Positions 1-8,016 of a stretch of 64,000 nucleotides of DNA are shown piece by piece. Below the pieces are notes generated by a model. That model had not been told where the DNA came from. It worked only from the letters and a program-made list of their open reading frames with translations, and did no database searches. The first letter of the stretch is position 1; the number at the start of each line of letters is the position of its first letter. A program made the position numbers and the translations under genes. Origin of the DNA: Acidovorax sp. NCPPB 4044 (GTDB lineage: Bacteria > Pseudomonadota > Gammaproteobacteria > Burkholderiales > Burkholderiaceae_C); contig NZ_JAMCOS010000001.1 of NCBI RefSeq assembly GCF_028069655.1, positions 3,192,001 through 3,256,000 of the forward strand. The letters are read 5' to 3'.

Positions 1-5
1 CAACC

Positions 6-746
6 ATGGATTCAGAAAAACAATCGCCTGCACTGGAATTCCCCCGGCCTTTGGTGACGGTGGATATCGTGATCTTTTCCGTCCTTGAGGGTGCTCTGCA
101 GGTGGTGCTGGTCAAGCGGCCAGGCGACCAGAGTGAGCCTTTTCCCAACCGATGGGCGCTTCCGGGAGGGTTTATCGATGTCGGCAAGGATGCAAGCTTG
201 CTTGACTGCGCCCTGCGCAAACTGCGAGAAAAGACAGGGGTGGACGCCTCCTACCTAGAGCAACTGGGAAGCTGGGGCGATTCTCAGCGGGATCCCCGGG
301 GATGGTCCGTGACAAACGCGTTTTTCGCATTAATGCCAGGGCGTGAACTTGCGCTTACGAAAGGCGCAAACGCCGCTCATGTGGAGTGGGTTGATGCGGA
401 AGCTGCGCTGCGCAAGCGAATGGCGTTTGATCACAGCGAGATTCTGAGTTCCGCGCTCGCTCGTCTCAGAAGCAAGGTGGAATACACATCGCTGCCTGCA
501 TTTCTGCTTGATGAGCCCTTCACACTTCCACAACTGCAGCAAATGTACGAAATCGTTCTGGGGCGCCCAGTCGACAAGAGTGCCTTCCGCAAACGCATGT
601 TGGACGGAGGGTTCCTGGCAGAAGCGGGCATGGTGATCGGAGGACTCGGCCGTCCCGCAATGGGGTACAGGTTGGTAGACCGTTCGCATGCGACCCATTT
701 TCCTCGCACTTTCAGTCCGCGAGATGCAGCGCCTGAGTCCGAGTAA
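6..746 (+). CDS. NrtR-like Nudix/winged-helix regulator
   Basis: Putative transcriptional regulator of NAD/ADP-ribose metabolism: an N-terminal Nudix domain (about residues 15-150) followed by a C-terminal winged-helix region (about 155-235, ending near GGLGRPAMGYRL). The Nudix box is present in outline, but the catalytic glutamates are altered: RKLREKTGV stands where the family has RE.xEExG. This suggests ligand (ADP-ribose) sensing rather than hydrolysis, as is known for NrtR proteins. The next gene on the same strand encodes an ADP-ribosylglycohydrolase, which fits an ADP-ribose-linked job. Composition is less GC-rich than the genes from 1.8 kb on, suggesting acquisition. The ATG lies 5 bases into the window, so an upstream start cannot be excluded. 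The alternative is a Nudix hydrolase with unusual active-site residues. Confidence 0.8.
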   Translation: MDSEKQSPALEFPRPLVTVDIVIFSVLEGALQVVLVKRPGDQSEPFPNRWALPGGFIDVGKDASLLDCALRKLREKTGVDASYLEQLGSWGDSQRDPRGWSVTNAFFALMPGRELALTKGANAAHVEWVDAEAALRKRMAFDHSEILSSALARLRSKVEYTSLPAFLLDEPFTLPQLQQMYEIVLGRPVDKSAFRKRMLDGGFLAEAGMVIGGLGRPAMGYRLVDRSHATHFPRTFSPRDAAPESE

Positions 747-788
747 GCAGCGGGAACGTTGAGGTAGTCGGAAAAACTCTGCCAAATC

Positions 789-801
789 CACACGTCGTGT
801 G
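789..801. promoter_or_regulatory. Palindrome CACACGTCGTGTG upstream of the glycohydrolase
   Basis: A perfect 6+1+6 inverted repeat lies in the 81-bp gap between the NrtR-like gene and the ADP-ribosylglycohydrolase, 26 bases before the ATG. It could be the operator of the adjacent regulator; this is inference from position and symmetry only. Confidence 0.35.
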
Positions 802-827
802 AATCCGTTTGCCCCTGGATTGAACCA

Positions 828-1742
828 ATGATGAACAACTTAACTGAGACTGATCGATATCGTGGATGCCTGCTAGGCCTGGCTTGTGGCGATGCAGTCG
901 GAACGACTGTGGAGTTCATGCCACGAGGAACATTCCAACCCGTCGCAGACATGGTAGGCGGCGGTCCTTTCGGCTTGAAACCCGGGGAGTGGACGGATGA
1001 CACATCCATGGCATTGTGTCTTGCCCACAGCCTCGTTTACCGCAGTGGATTTGATGCGGTAGATCAGATGAATCGTTACTGCAATTGGCGCAGTGTCGGA
1101 TACATGAGCAGCAACGGTCGGTGCTTTGACATCGGGATGACAGTGGCCGCTGCGTTGGACCGCTTTCTCCTAAATGGTGATCCTTATGCCGGAAGTCCGG
1201 ATCCACGGACCGCCGGCAACGGAGCTCTCATGCGGCTTGCCCCTGTGCCTATGTACTTCCGCGAAAGTGCTGAAGCTGTTTTGAAGTTCGCCGGAGAAAG
1301 CACCCGAACTACCCATGGAGCACGCGAGGCCATAGAGTGCTCCAAGGTGTTTGGACTGCAGGTGCGCGCAGCCCTTCTGGGCAGATCGAAGGACGAGGTT
1401 CTGGCGGCCGGGCTCTGCGAAAATCTATGTGCGACCGTTGAAGCCATTGCTTTGGGTGGATATCGCCCTAAGTCCCAAGACGAAGTCCGGGGCTCGGGAT
1501 ACTGCGTGCAGGCCTTGGAAGCCGCCCTGTGGTGCTTTGCGATGACCGAGACGTTAGAGGCAGCAGTGCTACTTGCGGCAAATCTTGGAGATGACGCAGA
1601 CACGACTGCGGCAATTTGCGGCCAGCTGGCAGGCGCTTTCTATGGTGCGTCGAGCATTCCTTCTAATTGGTTGGAGCGGTTGGCAATGCGGACCGAAATT
1701 GTTGCGATCGCTGATCAACTGCTCTTAGAGCGGTTCCGTTGA
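828..1742 (+). CDS. ADP-ribosylglycohydrolase (DraG/ARH family)
   Basis: Hydrolase expected to remove ADP-ribose from proteins, nucleic acids or small ADP-ribosylated molecules in the cytoplasm. The fold's metal-binding signatures are visible: GCLLGLACGDAVG near the N-terminus, GEWTDDTSMAL around residues 51-61 (Mg-binding TDD) and NLGDDADTTAA around residue 250. Length (304 aa) is normal for a single-domain ARH protein. Two consecutive ATG codons (828, 831) are possible starts. It follows the NrtR-like gene on the same strand with an 81-bp gap, so the two may form a regulator-enzyme pair. Base composition resembles that neighbour rather than the core genes. No ADP-ribosyltransferase partner is visible, so substrate and role are unknown. 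Confidence 0.85.
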   Translation: MMNNLTETDRYRGCLLGLACGDAVGTTVEFMPRGTFQPVADMVGGGPFGLKPGEWTDDTSMALCLAHSLVYRSGFDAVDQMNRYCNWRSVGYMSSNGRCFDIGMTVAAALDRFLLNGDPYAGSPDPRTAGNGALMRLAPVPMYFRESAEAVLKFAGESTRTTHGAREAIECSKVFGLQVRAALLGRSKDEVLAAGLCENLCATVEAIALGGYRPKSQDEVRGSGYCVQALEAALWCFAMTETLEAAVLLAANLGDDADTTAAICGQLAGAFYGASSIPSNWLERLAMRTEIVAIADQLLLERFR

Positions 1743-1827
1743 GAGCGGCGAGCTCGACGTTCCTGGAGCGACGAGCGGTCTGAGAGAAGTTGATATTGCG
1801 AATGCACGTTCCCTCCACCACCCGTCC

Positions 1828-2841
1828 TCACCGCTCCTCCCCCACCTCCCCCCGCCGCGCATATCGCTGCGCCAGCACCGCGCACACCATCAGCTGCATC
1901 TGGTGGAACACCATCAGCGGCAGGACCAGCGCGCCCACAGCGTGCGAGGCGAACAGCACCTTGGCCATGGGCACGCCGCTCGCCAAGCTCTTCTTGGAGC
2001 CGCAGAAGACGATGGTGATCTCGTCCTCCTTCGAGAAGCCCAGGCGGCGGCTGATCCAGGTGGTGGCCGTGAGGGCGATGGCCAGGACCACGGCGCTGAC
2101 GAACACCAGCCCGGCCAGCGCCGGCAGGGGGATCTCTTTCCACAGGCCCTCGATCACGGCGGCGCTGAAGGCCGTGTAGACGACGAGCAGGATGGAGCCC
2201 TGGTCCACGAACTTGAGCACCGGCGCGTGGCGCTGCACGAAGCCGGCGATCCAGGGCCGCAGCAGGTGGCCCGAGACGAAAGGCACAAACAGCTGCAGCG
2301 TGATGCGCCCGATGTTCGCGAGCGTGTCGTGCCCGCCGCCACCGCCCATGCCGGCCGCCCCGTGCGCGGCCGGCACGCCGGGCATCAGCAGGCCCACGAG
2401 CAGCGGGGTGATGACGATGCCCAGCAGCGTGGAGCCCGAGGCGCTGCAGATCGCGGCGGGCATGTTGCCGCGCGCCATGGCCGTGAAGGCGATGGCCGAC
2501 TGCACGGTGGCGGGCAGCACGCACAGGAAGATCACGCCCAGGTACAGCTCGGGCGTGACGAGCGGCTGCAGCACGGGCCGCAGGGCCCAGCCGATCAGCG
2601 GAAACAGCACGAAGGTGGATGCCACCACCACGAGGTGCAGGCGCCAGTGCGACAGGCCCGCCACGATGGCCTGCCGCGACAGCTTGGCGCCGTGCAGGAA
2701 GAACAGCAGCGCCACGGCCGCCGTGGTGGCGATCTCGAAGCCCTGGGCGACGCGCCCCGAGGCGGGCAGCAGGCTGGCCAGCGCCACGACGGCGAGCAGC
2801 GCGAGGGTGAAGTTGTCGGGGAGGAAGCGGGAGCGGGCCAT
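1828..2841 (-). CDS. Bile acid:sodium symporter-like (YfeH/SBF-like) transporter
   Basis: Integral membrane protein of about ten hydrophobic segments, matching the SBF-like/YfeH branch of the bile acid:sodium symporter superfamily. Recognisable segments are ALLFFLHGAKLSRQA, LCVLPATVQSAIAFTAMARGN (residues about 95-125) and the cytoplasmic C-terminal region with SKKSLASGVPMAKVLF. The substrate cannot be read; members move organic anions with sodium. The start at 2841 (MARSRFLPDNF) was chosen because the residues upstream are not membrane-like and the first transmembrane segment begins right after it. Gene stands alone; the gene to its left is convergent. Confidence 0.8.
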   Translation of the reverse strand: MARSRFLPDNFTLALLAVVALASLLPASGRVAQGFEIATTAAVALLFFLHGAKLSRQAIVAGLSHWRLHLVVVASTFVLFPLIGWALRPVLQPLVTPELYLGVIFLCVLPATVQSAIAFTAMARGNMPAAICSASGSTLLGIVITPLLVGLLMPGVPAAHGAAGMGGGGGHDTLANIGRITLQLFVPFVSGHLLRPWIAGFVQRHAPVLKFVDQGSILLVVYTAFSAAVIEGLWKEIPLPALAGLVFVSAVVLAIALTATTWISRRLGFSKEDEITIVFCGSKKSLASGVPMAKVLFASHAVGALVLPLMVFHQMQLMVCAVLAQRYARRGEVGEER

Positions 2842-2926
2842 GGCGGAGCTGCAGCGATCGGACAAAACTGCATTATTGACCCGCCGGGGTACGCCCCACG
2901 GGCCGGGGCCTGCCCGCGCCATCCGC

Positions 2927-3019
2927 TCATCCGCAGGCCGCAGCCACTATCCATCGCGTGCGGATCGCTGGAGTGGCACCGCCGGTGACGATGGCGAGCT
3001 TGCCTTGCAGATCTTTCAT
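2927..3019 (-). pseudogene. 5' remnant of a short-chain dehydrogenase gene
   Basis: A good ribosome site (GGACACCTCC) precedes an ATG that reads MKDLQGKLAIVTGGAT, the classic N-terminus of an SDR enzyme up to the first half of the TGxxxGxG cofactor loop. The similarity then stops abruptly and the frame continues into unrelated residues to a stop at 2927. Only about 16 codons of the original gene survive, so a deletion fused the front of the gene to other DNA. The rest of 2842-2926 shows nothing recognisable. Confidence 0.55.
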
Positions 3020-3376
3020 GGAGGTGTCCCCTTGCATGTGAACCCGACCGGCGGGCCGCGCGGCACATTCCGGTGGTTTCGCAGCACCGGGCTGCTTGGA
3101 CTCCATGGTGCGGGGAAGGCCCAGGATCGCCCTATCCGGCTCGCGCACCGGCTATCCGGCGCGTGCGGGTATCGACGGGGGGTAGGGGATCGGTCGAACC
3201 CCGGGCCACGTGAGCCGTGGCGCACCACGATGGGGGTGCGCCTGCCCGATCGGCGGGCCGGGCAGGCCCGCGCCGAGATTCCGGGGCGGTGGTGCCCGGC
3301 GGCGGCATCCCTGCGGCGATGCGTGGCGAGGCACGATGCCATGCCCGGCGAGGGGCAAGGGCATCGCGCAGGACGC
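3020..3376. other. Non-coding stretch, no feature recognised
   Basis: GC-rich sequence between the SDR remnant and the effector-like gene. Open frames here look like shadows with no recognisable protein. It lies downstream of the effector candidate (minus strand) and upstream of the SDR remnant, so it may hold the remnant's old promoter. Confidence 0.4.
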
Positions 3377-4711
3377 TCATCGCCCTTCGGTCGGTCCGGG
3401 TATCTGCCCCATGGTCATGCTGTGGAAGAAAGCCGGGTCTTGCACCGGCCGTGCGGATGCCTGCGGCCTCTGCGCAGCCCAGCCTTCGCCGCCAAGCGGA
3501 GGCGCCGATGGGCGCGGTTGCGCAGGGGCGCGCCTGGCTTGCTCTCTGCGCGGCGGAGGGGTGTATCCAGCCTCGGCGCGAGCCGCGAGATTCGCGGTGG
3601 CGATATGCAGCAGCTCGAAGGCATCGAACGAGATACGTCCGGGGATATTGGCCGCTTTATCCCGGAGCGCTTCGTACTCGGCGTTCAAACGTGGATTGGC
3701 GCTCAGCTGCTGCGCGACTTGCTCGTGGGTGTAGGCGTGCGCATTGGCTTTTGCCCTGAGTCTGCTGCCGATCTGGCGATCCACTTCCTCGCCAGTCTGT
3801 CTCACGGGAGCCCTGTTCCCTTGCGCAAACATGTCGACCTGAATCGCCAGCGCCTCAGCGTTGAGGACCAACGGATCGTAGAGCTGCTTGGCGACCGACC
3901 AGTCCATCGTGGACCGGCCGCCGTGCTCCGCGCGCATGTCAGCCATCGGTGGGCGCACATGCCCCTCCGCCCTGCGGCCCCCCGGCTCATTGCGGGGTGC
4001 CGACATGCCGTGTGCATTCGCGGGCCGATGGCTGGAACCGCGCGCCGGGGAATGGGATGCAGAGGCCCCGCCTTCGGCGCGCGGAGAGTGCGATGGACGG
4101 CCCTGGGGAGAGATGCGCCTGGCCGGTGCCTCGTGCGCGGGCGCCTGCGCTTCGGACTGCCCACGAAACGTGAGATTGGTGGAGGCGATGTGCACCAACT
4201 CGGCCGTGCGGTATTTGAATCCAGCGCCTTGCTCGGCCACTATGTTTTTGAGGCGCGCGAACTCCCGGCCGAGTGCGGGGCTGCTATCGAGCATCAGTGC
4301 GATGTGCTCGCGTGGCATGTTTTTGGCATCCGCGCGCTCCGCCATCTCCATCTCGATCGTTTCCTGGATCTCTGCGTTGTCTAGCACGAAGGCATGGTTG
4401 TTGATCGGCATATCGTCCATCATCCTTTTCATCACCTTCGCGCGCTCCGCATTGATCACGCCCGGATCGTAGAGTTGCGAAGCCACGCGCCAGGGCAGCG
4501 CCGGGCTGGTGCTGATATTCGCTGCACGGAGTGCATCGAGTTCTGCCCTCGGTCGCCCGATCTGCCCGGCGGCCGCCCCTGCCGGCCGGGATGGCGGCAT
4601 GCCATGCGCGGGCCGATGGCTGGAGCCGCGCTGGGGGGACGTGCTGTTCGTGCCTTGCGTGCTCGACGAACTGTTGCCGAATGCGCGCTTGATATGGTTG
4701 ATGCCTAACAT
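3377..4711 (-). CDS. Candidate type III effector with internal duplication
   Basis: No enzyme family recognised. The 444-residue protein starts at 4711 because a PIP box and its -10 element lie just upstream; a longer frame back to 4819 would start inside or beyond that promoter. Residues 12-30 are very rich in Ser/Thr/Asn (GNSSSSTQGTNSTS), as in type III secretion signals. The body holds two diverged copies of a ~110-residue unit: about 72-184 (QLYDPGVINAE ... ELVHIASTNL) and 268-379 (QLYDPLVLNAE ... ELLHIATANL). Each is preceded by a linker with SPxRGSSHRPA (residues 25-35 and 221-231), so the duplicated period is about 196 residues. The tail is Pro/Arg-rich and low in complexity. Likely injected into plant cells; function unknown. 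Confidence 0.7.
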   Translation of the reverse strand: MLGINHIKRAFGNSSSSTQGTNSTSPQRGSSHRPAHGMPPSRPAGAAAGQIGRPRAELDALRAANISTSPALPWRVASQLYDPGVINAERAKVMKRMMDDMPINNHAFVLDNAEIQETIEMEMAERADAKNMPREHIALMLDSSPALGREFARLKNIVAEQGAGFKYRTAELVHIASTNLTFRGQSEAQAPAHEAPARRISPQGRPSHSPRAEGGASASHSPARGSSHRPANAHGMSAPRNEPGGRRAEGHVRPPMADMRAEHGGRSTMDWSVAKQLYDPLVLNAEALAIQVDMFAQGNRAPVRQTGEEVDRQIGSRLRAKANAHAYTHEQVAQQLSANPRLNAEYEALRDKAANIPGRISFDAFELLHIATANLAARAEAGYTPPPRREQARRAPAQPRPSAPPLGGEGWAAQRPQASARPVQDPAFFHSMTMGQIPGPTEGR

Positions 4712-4748
4712 GGGGCCGCCTGCTGAAGGGTGTGGATCGTGGAGGTCC

Positions 4749-4810
4749 AATCTACCCGGCCCCGCTGCGCGCGACGGAGCCGATGCCGAAGCCCCGTGCA
4801 GCCACCCGAA
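4749..4810 (-). promoter_or_regulatory. PIP box (HrpX target) with -10 element
   Basis: On the minus strand TTCGG (4810-4806), 15 bases, then TTCGG (4790-4786): an exact TTCGB-N15-TTCGB box. Thirty-one bases further lies TAGATT (4754-4749), matching the YANNNT -10 element expected 30-32 bases downstream. Transcription would begin about 30 bases before the chosen ATG at 4711. This arrangement is established for HrpX/HrpB-controlled type III genes. Confidence 0.8.
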
Positions 4811-4840
4811 CCCGTGCATGCCATCGGCCGGCGCCGCGCC

Positions 4841-5662
4841 TCACCAGCCGTAGAACCCCGCCAGCACCAGCGCCGCCTCCGGCGTGAATTCGCCGCGCTC
4901 CAGGCGTGCGTGGACCTCGGCCGTGGCCAGCAGATCGAACCGTTCCACTTCGCCGTCCTGGTTCACCGGCACCATGCCCTCGGGCACGGTGGAGTGGAAC
5001 CAGTCGATGCGCTCGACCATGTAGCCGGCGCCCTCGCCGTCGTCGCTGGGGCGCGAGAAATCCACGGGGCCGCCGTGCGCCACGCCCTGCAGCGCGGCGA
5101 TGTGCAGGCCCGCCTCTTCCCAGGTCTCGCGGGCCAGGGCGGATTCGACGGTGTCCTGCGCGCTGACCATGCCGCCCATGAGCGTGTCCCAGCGGCCCGG
5201 GTGGCTGGGCTTGGTCAGGGCACGCTGCTGCACCCACAGGCGGCCGTCGGGCGCGCTGGCGACCAGGTGCACGGCCCGGGTGGCGATGCCCAGGGCGCGC
5301 ACGGCGCCGCGCTCCACGGTGCCGATGCGCTCGCCGGCCGCGTTGCAGACGGCCAGCTGCTCGTCGCGCCAGGGGCCGCAGCGGCCCGCGCGCCGCAGGG
5401 CCGCGGCCAGCAGCGCCAGGGCCGCCGTGGCATCGTCGTCCGCGCAGTCCAAGTGCCAGGCCGGGGCACCCATATGCTCACTTTTTAATAGCAAACTATT
5501 GAATGAATCCGGCGGCATGGAGGCGATTTCATCCAAAACCCCCTCGGCCACCGTGCCCACGGCCTGCCCGGCCACGGCGAAGGGCAGGCGCGGCGCCGCC
5601 GGGGGCCGGCAGGCCAGCGCACGGGCCGCCGGCACCCAGGCGGGCACGCCGGGCCGCGTCAT
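4841..5662 (-). CDS. Nudix hydrolase with DUF4743-type N-terminal domain
   Basis: Two-part protein of 273 residues: an N-terminal region (1-130) of the DUF4743/thiamine-pyrophosphokinase-related type and a Nudix domain (about 130-265) with a good box, GGMVSAQDTVESALARETWE followed by EAGL. Expected to hydrolyse a nucleoside diphosphate derivative; eukaryotic relatives with this layout are linked to thiamine compounds. Start at 5662 gives an ATGA overlap with the stop of the upstream quinone oxidoreductase, so the two are co-translated. Oddity: residues 47-62 or so (SMPPDSFNSLLL) are encoded by a copy of dispersed repeat element A inserted in frame in the N-terminal domain, apparently tolerated. 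Confidence 0.8.
   Translation of the reverse strand: MTRPGVPAWVPAARALACRPPAAPRLPFAVAGQAVGTVAEGVLDEIASMPPDSFNSLLLKSEHMGAPAWHLDCADDDATAALALLAAALRRAGRCGPWRDEQLAVCNAAGERIGTVERGAVRALGIATRAVHLVASAPDGRLWVQQRALTKPSHPGRWDTLMGGMVSAQDTVESALARETWEEAGLHIAALQGVAHGGPVDFSRPSDDGEGAGYMVERIDWFHSTVPEGMVPVNQDGEVERFDLLATAEVHARLERGEFTPEAALVLAGFYGW
5480..5535 (+). repeat. Dispersed element A, copy 1 (inside the Nudix gene)
   Basis: Contains AATAGCAAACTATTGAATGA followed by ATCCGGCGGCATGGA and ATCCAAAACC, the fullest copy of the element. It lies within an open coding frame on the opposite strand and is read through in frame. Four further copies occur near 20986, 35412, 44085 and 58965. Confidence 0.8.
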
Positions 5663-6645
5663 GCCAGCGTGAGGACGGTGGAGCCGGTGGTCTTGCGCGC
5701 TTCGAGGTCGCGGTGCGCCTGCTGCACGTCGCGCAGGGCATAGCGCTGCGCGATGTGGATGGCCACGTCGCCGCTCTGCACCACGGCGAAGAGGTCGTCG
5801 GCCATGGCCTGGGTGGCCTCGCGCGTGGCGATGTGCGTGAACAGCGTCTGGCGCGTCACGTAGAGCGACCCCTTGGCGCCCAGCAGCCCGGGCGCGAACG
5901 CCGGCGCCGGGCCGGACGCGTTGCCGAAGGTGGCCATCAGGCCGAAGGGGCGCAGGCAGTCGAGCGACTTCTCCCAGGTGTCCTTGCCCACGGAGTCGTA
6001 GACCACCTTGACGCCGCGGCCGCCCGTGATGTCCTTCACGCGCGCGGCGAAGTCCTCGGTGCGGTAGTTGATGGCGTGCGCGGCGCCGTTGGCCAGCGCC
6101 AGCTGGCATTTCTCGTCGCTGCCGGCGGTGCCGATGAGCTGCAGGCCGAGCGCCTTCGCCCACTGGCAGGCGATCAGGCCCACGCCGCCCGCGGCCGCGT
6201 GGAAGAGCACGTGGTCGCCCGGCTGCAGGCCCTCGGCGGGCAGCGTCTTCTTGAGCAGGTACTGCGCCGTGAGGCCCTTGAGCATCATGGCCGCGCCGGT
6301 CTCGAAGTCGATGGCATCGGGCAGCCGGCACACGCATCGGGCGGGCATCACGCGCGCCTCGGCGTAGCTGCCCGGGGGCGCGCTCGCGTAGGCGGCACGG
6401 TCGCCGGGCGCGAGGTGAGTGACGCCCTCGCCCACGGCTTCCACGATGCCCGCGCCTTCCATGCCGATGGTGGCCGGCATGGGCAGCGGGTAAAGGCCCG
6501 TGCGGTGGTACACGTCGATGAAGTTCAGCCCCACGGCATGGTGGCGGATGCGGATCTCGCCGGGGCCGGGGTCGCCCACGGGCACGTCGGTCAGGTGCAG
6601 TTCTTCGGGGCCGCCATGCTGGCGGATCTGGACGGCAAGGCTCAT
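5659..6645 (-). CDS. NADPH:quinone oxidoreductase (zeta-crystallin type)
   Basis: Cytoplasmic medium-chain reductase, one-electron or hydride reduction of quinones with NADPH. The 328-residue protein has the GroES-like N-terminal domain with GMEGAGIVEAVGEGV (about residues 64-78) and a Rossmann domain with AAAGGVGLIACQWAKALG (about 147-164) and YDSVGKDTW. No catalytic zinc ligands are present, as expected for the QOR branch. Start MSLAVQIRQ at 6645 matches family N-termini; the upstream in-frame extension is not conserved in character. Its stop overlaps the start of the Nudix gene by four bases. Confidence 0.9.
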   Translation of the reverse strand: MSLAVQIRQHGGPEELHLTDVPVGDPGPGEIRIRHHAVGLNFIDVYHRTGLYPLPMPATIGMEGAGIVEAVGEGVTHLAPGDRAAYASAPPGSYAEARVMPARCVCRLPDAIDFETGAAMMLKGLTAQYLLKKTLPAEGLQPGDHVLFHAAAGGVGLIACQWAKALGLQLIGTAGSDEKCQLALANGAAHAINYRTEDFAARVKDITGGRGVKVVYDSVGKDTWEKSLDCLRPFGLMATFGNASGPAPAFAPGLLGAKGSLYVTRQTLFTHIATREATQAMADDLFAVVQSGDVAIHIAQRYALRDVQQAHRDLEARKTTGSTVLTLA

Positions 6646-6788
6646 GCGGCGTCTCCTGCGATCAAAGAGCGGGGGATGGGAAGGCGGGACTCTCGGAAGG
6701 CCCGTGAAAACGGAATGGCCGCACGCGGCGGCCGGCCTGCATCCTGCCACGGATCCCCGAAGCCCGCAGGCCGGTACATTCCCAAGCC

Positions 6789-7691
6789 ATGACACAAAGA
6801 CTCTCGCCCGGCACGGTGGCCATGCTGGTCGCCGCGCCGCTGCTGTGGGCCGGCAATGCGGTCACGGGCCGCCTCGTGCACACGCTGATCTCGCCGCTCG
6901 CGCTGAACTTCCTGCGCTGGACCCTGGCCTTCCTCGTGCTGCTGCCGATCGCCTACCGCGTGCTGCGCCCGGACAGCGCCCTGTGGCCGCACTGGCGCCG
7001 CTATGCGGTGCTGGGGCTGCTGGGCATCGGCTGCTACAACGCGCTGCAGTACCTGGCGCTGCAGACCTCCACCCCGCTCAACGTCACGCTGGTGGGCTCG
7101 GGCCTGCCGGTGTGGATGCTGGCCGTGGGCACGCTGTGCTTCGGGATGCGCGTGACGCGCGCGCAGGTGGCGGGCGCGCTGCTCTCGGTGGCCGGCGTGC
7201 TGGTGGTGCTCAGCCGCGGCGAATGGGCGCAGCTGCTGGCGCTGCGGCTGGTGCCGGGCGACATCTACATGGTGCTGGCCACCATCGCGTGGGCGTTCTA
7301 CAGCTGGCTGCTGGTGCGCACCGCCGAGCCCACGGCACTGCGCGGCGACTGGGCCGCGTTCCTCATGGCGCAGATGGCGTTCGGCCTGGCGTGGTCGGGG
7401 GCGTTCGCCGCGGGCGAATGGGGCCTGGGCCTCACCCATGCCACCTGGGGCTGGCCGCTGGCGGCCGCCCTCGCCTTCATCGCCCTGGGCCCCGCCCTGC
7501 TCGCCTACCGCTGCTGGGGCATGGGCGTGCAGCGCGCGGGCCCGGCCGTGGCGGGGTTCTTCATCAACCTCACGCCGCTCTTCGCCGCGCTGCTGTCGGC
7601 GCTGGTGCTGGGCGAGCTGCCGCACCTCTACCACGGCGCGGCATTCGTGCTGATCGTGGCCGGCATCGTGGTGTCGTCGCGGGGGCGCTGA
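6789..7691 (+). CDS. EamA/DMT family transporter
   Basis: Inner-membrane exporter-like protein of ten predicted membrane helices arranged as two EamA repeats (about residues 10-140 and 150-295). Typical signatures are LLWAGNAVTGR in helix 1 with LALNFLRWTLAFLVLLP in helix 2, and FFINLTPLFAALLSALVLGE in the second repeat. Members export amino acids, metabolites or drugs; the substrate here is unknown. Transcribed divergently from the quinone oxidoreductase with a 143-bp gap holding both promoters. Length of 300 residues is standard. Confidence 0.9.
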   Translation: MTQRLSPGTVAMLVAAPLLWAGNAVTGRLVHTLISPLALNFLRWTLAFLVLLPIAYRVLRPDSALWPHWRRYAVLGLLGIGCYNALQYLALQTSTPLNVTLVGSGLPVWMLAVGTLCFGMRVTRAQVAGALLSVAGVLVVLSRGEWAQLLALRLVPGDIYMVLATIAWAFYSWLLVRTAEPTALRGDWAAFLMAQMAFGLAWSGAFAAGEWGLGLTHATWGWPLAAALAFIALGPALLAYRCWGMGVQRAGPAVAGFFINLTPLFAALLSALVLGELPHLYHGAAFVLIVAGIVVSSRGR

Positions 7692-7725
7692 CGCGGCACG
7701 GGCGCCGCACGGAAGCCTTTTCCGT

Positions 7726-8013
7726 TCAGGCCACGAAGAGCAGCAGCGCCGCCGCCAGCACCAGCACCACAGGCACGACCCGCTGCCGCCCGCGCGAGGC
7801 CTTCACCGCCACGAGTGCCTGCGCAAGCACAATCGCCACGAAGAGCCCGGCGGCTACCATCCGGCCACCGGAGGCTCCGCCCTCGATGCTTCCCGCAGGA
7901 AGGGACGGGTCCATTGCATACAGGACGTCGTATTTGTCACCCGAGACCAGGAACATCGCCAGCAGCCCGGCGGCACAGGCGATGTGGATGCATAGACGCA
8001 GATACCTGTGCAT
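7726..8013 (-). CDS. Small three-helix membrane protein, possible immunity protein
   Basis: A 95-residue protein with three hydrophobic stretches (about residues 6-24, 50-71 and 78-95) and a polar loop of about 25 residues between the first two. It starts three bases after the stop of the lysozyme-like gene, so translation is coupled. No family recognised. Small membrane proteins encoded directly downstream of peptidoglycan hydrolase toxins are commonly their immunity proteins, guarding the periplasmic side; that is an inference from context. The alternative is an unrelated membrane protein of the same transcript. Confidence 0.6.
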   Translation of the reverse strand: MHRYLRLCIHIACAAGLLAMFLVSGDKYDVLYAMDPSLPAGSIEGGASGGRMVAAGLFVAIVLAQALVAVKASRGRQRVVPVVLVLAAALLLFVA

Positions 8014-8016
8014 GGA

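Noticed and set aside
4712..4819. Upstream extension of the effector-like gene to an ATG at 4819
   Set aside because: The PIP box and -10 element lie inside this stretch, so a transcript from that promoter could not contain the earlier ATG; its residues are also Gly/Ala/Pro filler.
6642..7634. Long open frames antisense to GC-rich genes (e.g. His/Arg/Gln-rich frames opposite the EamA gene)
   Set aside because: Composition (runs of His, Arg, Gly, Ala) is that of antisense shadows of high-GC codon bias; the opposite strand encodes a clear family member in each case.
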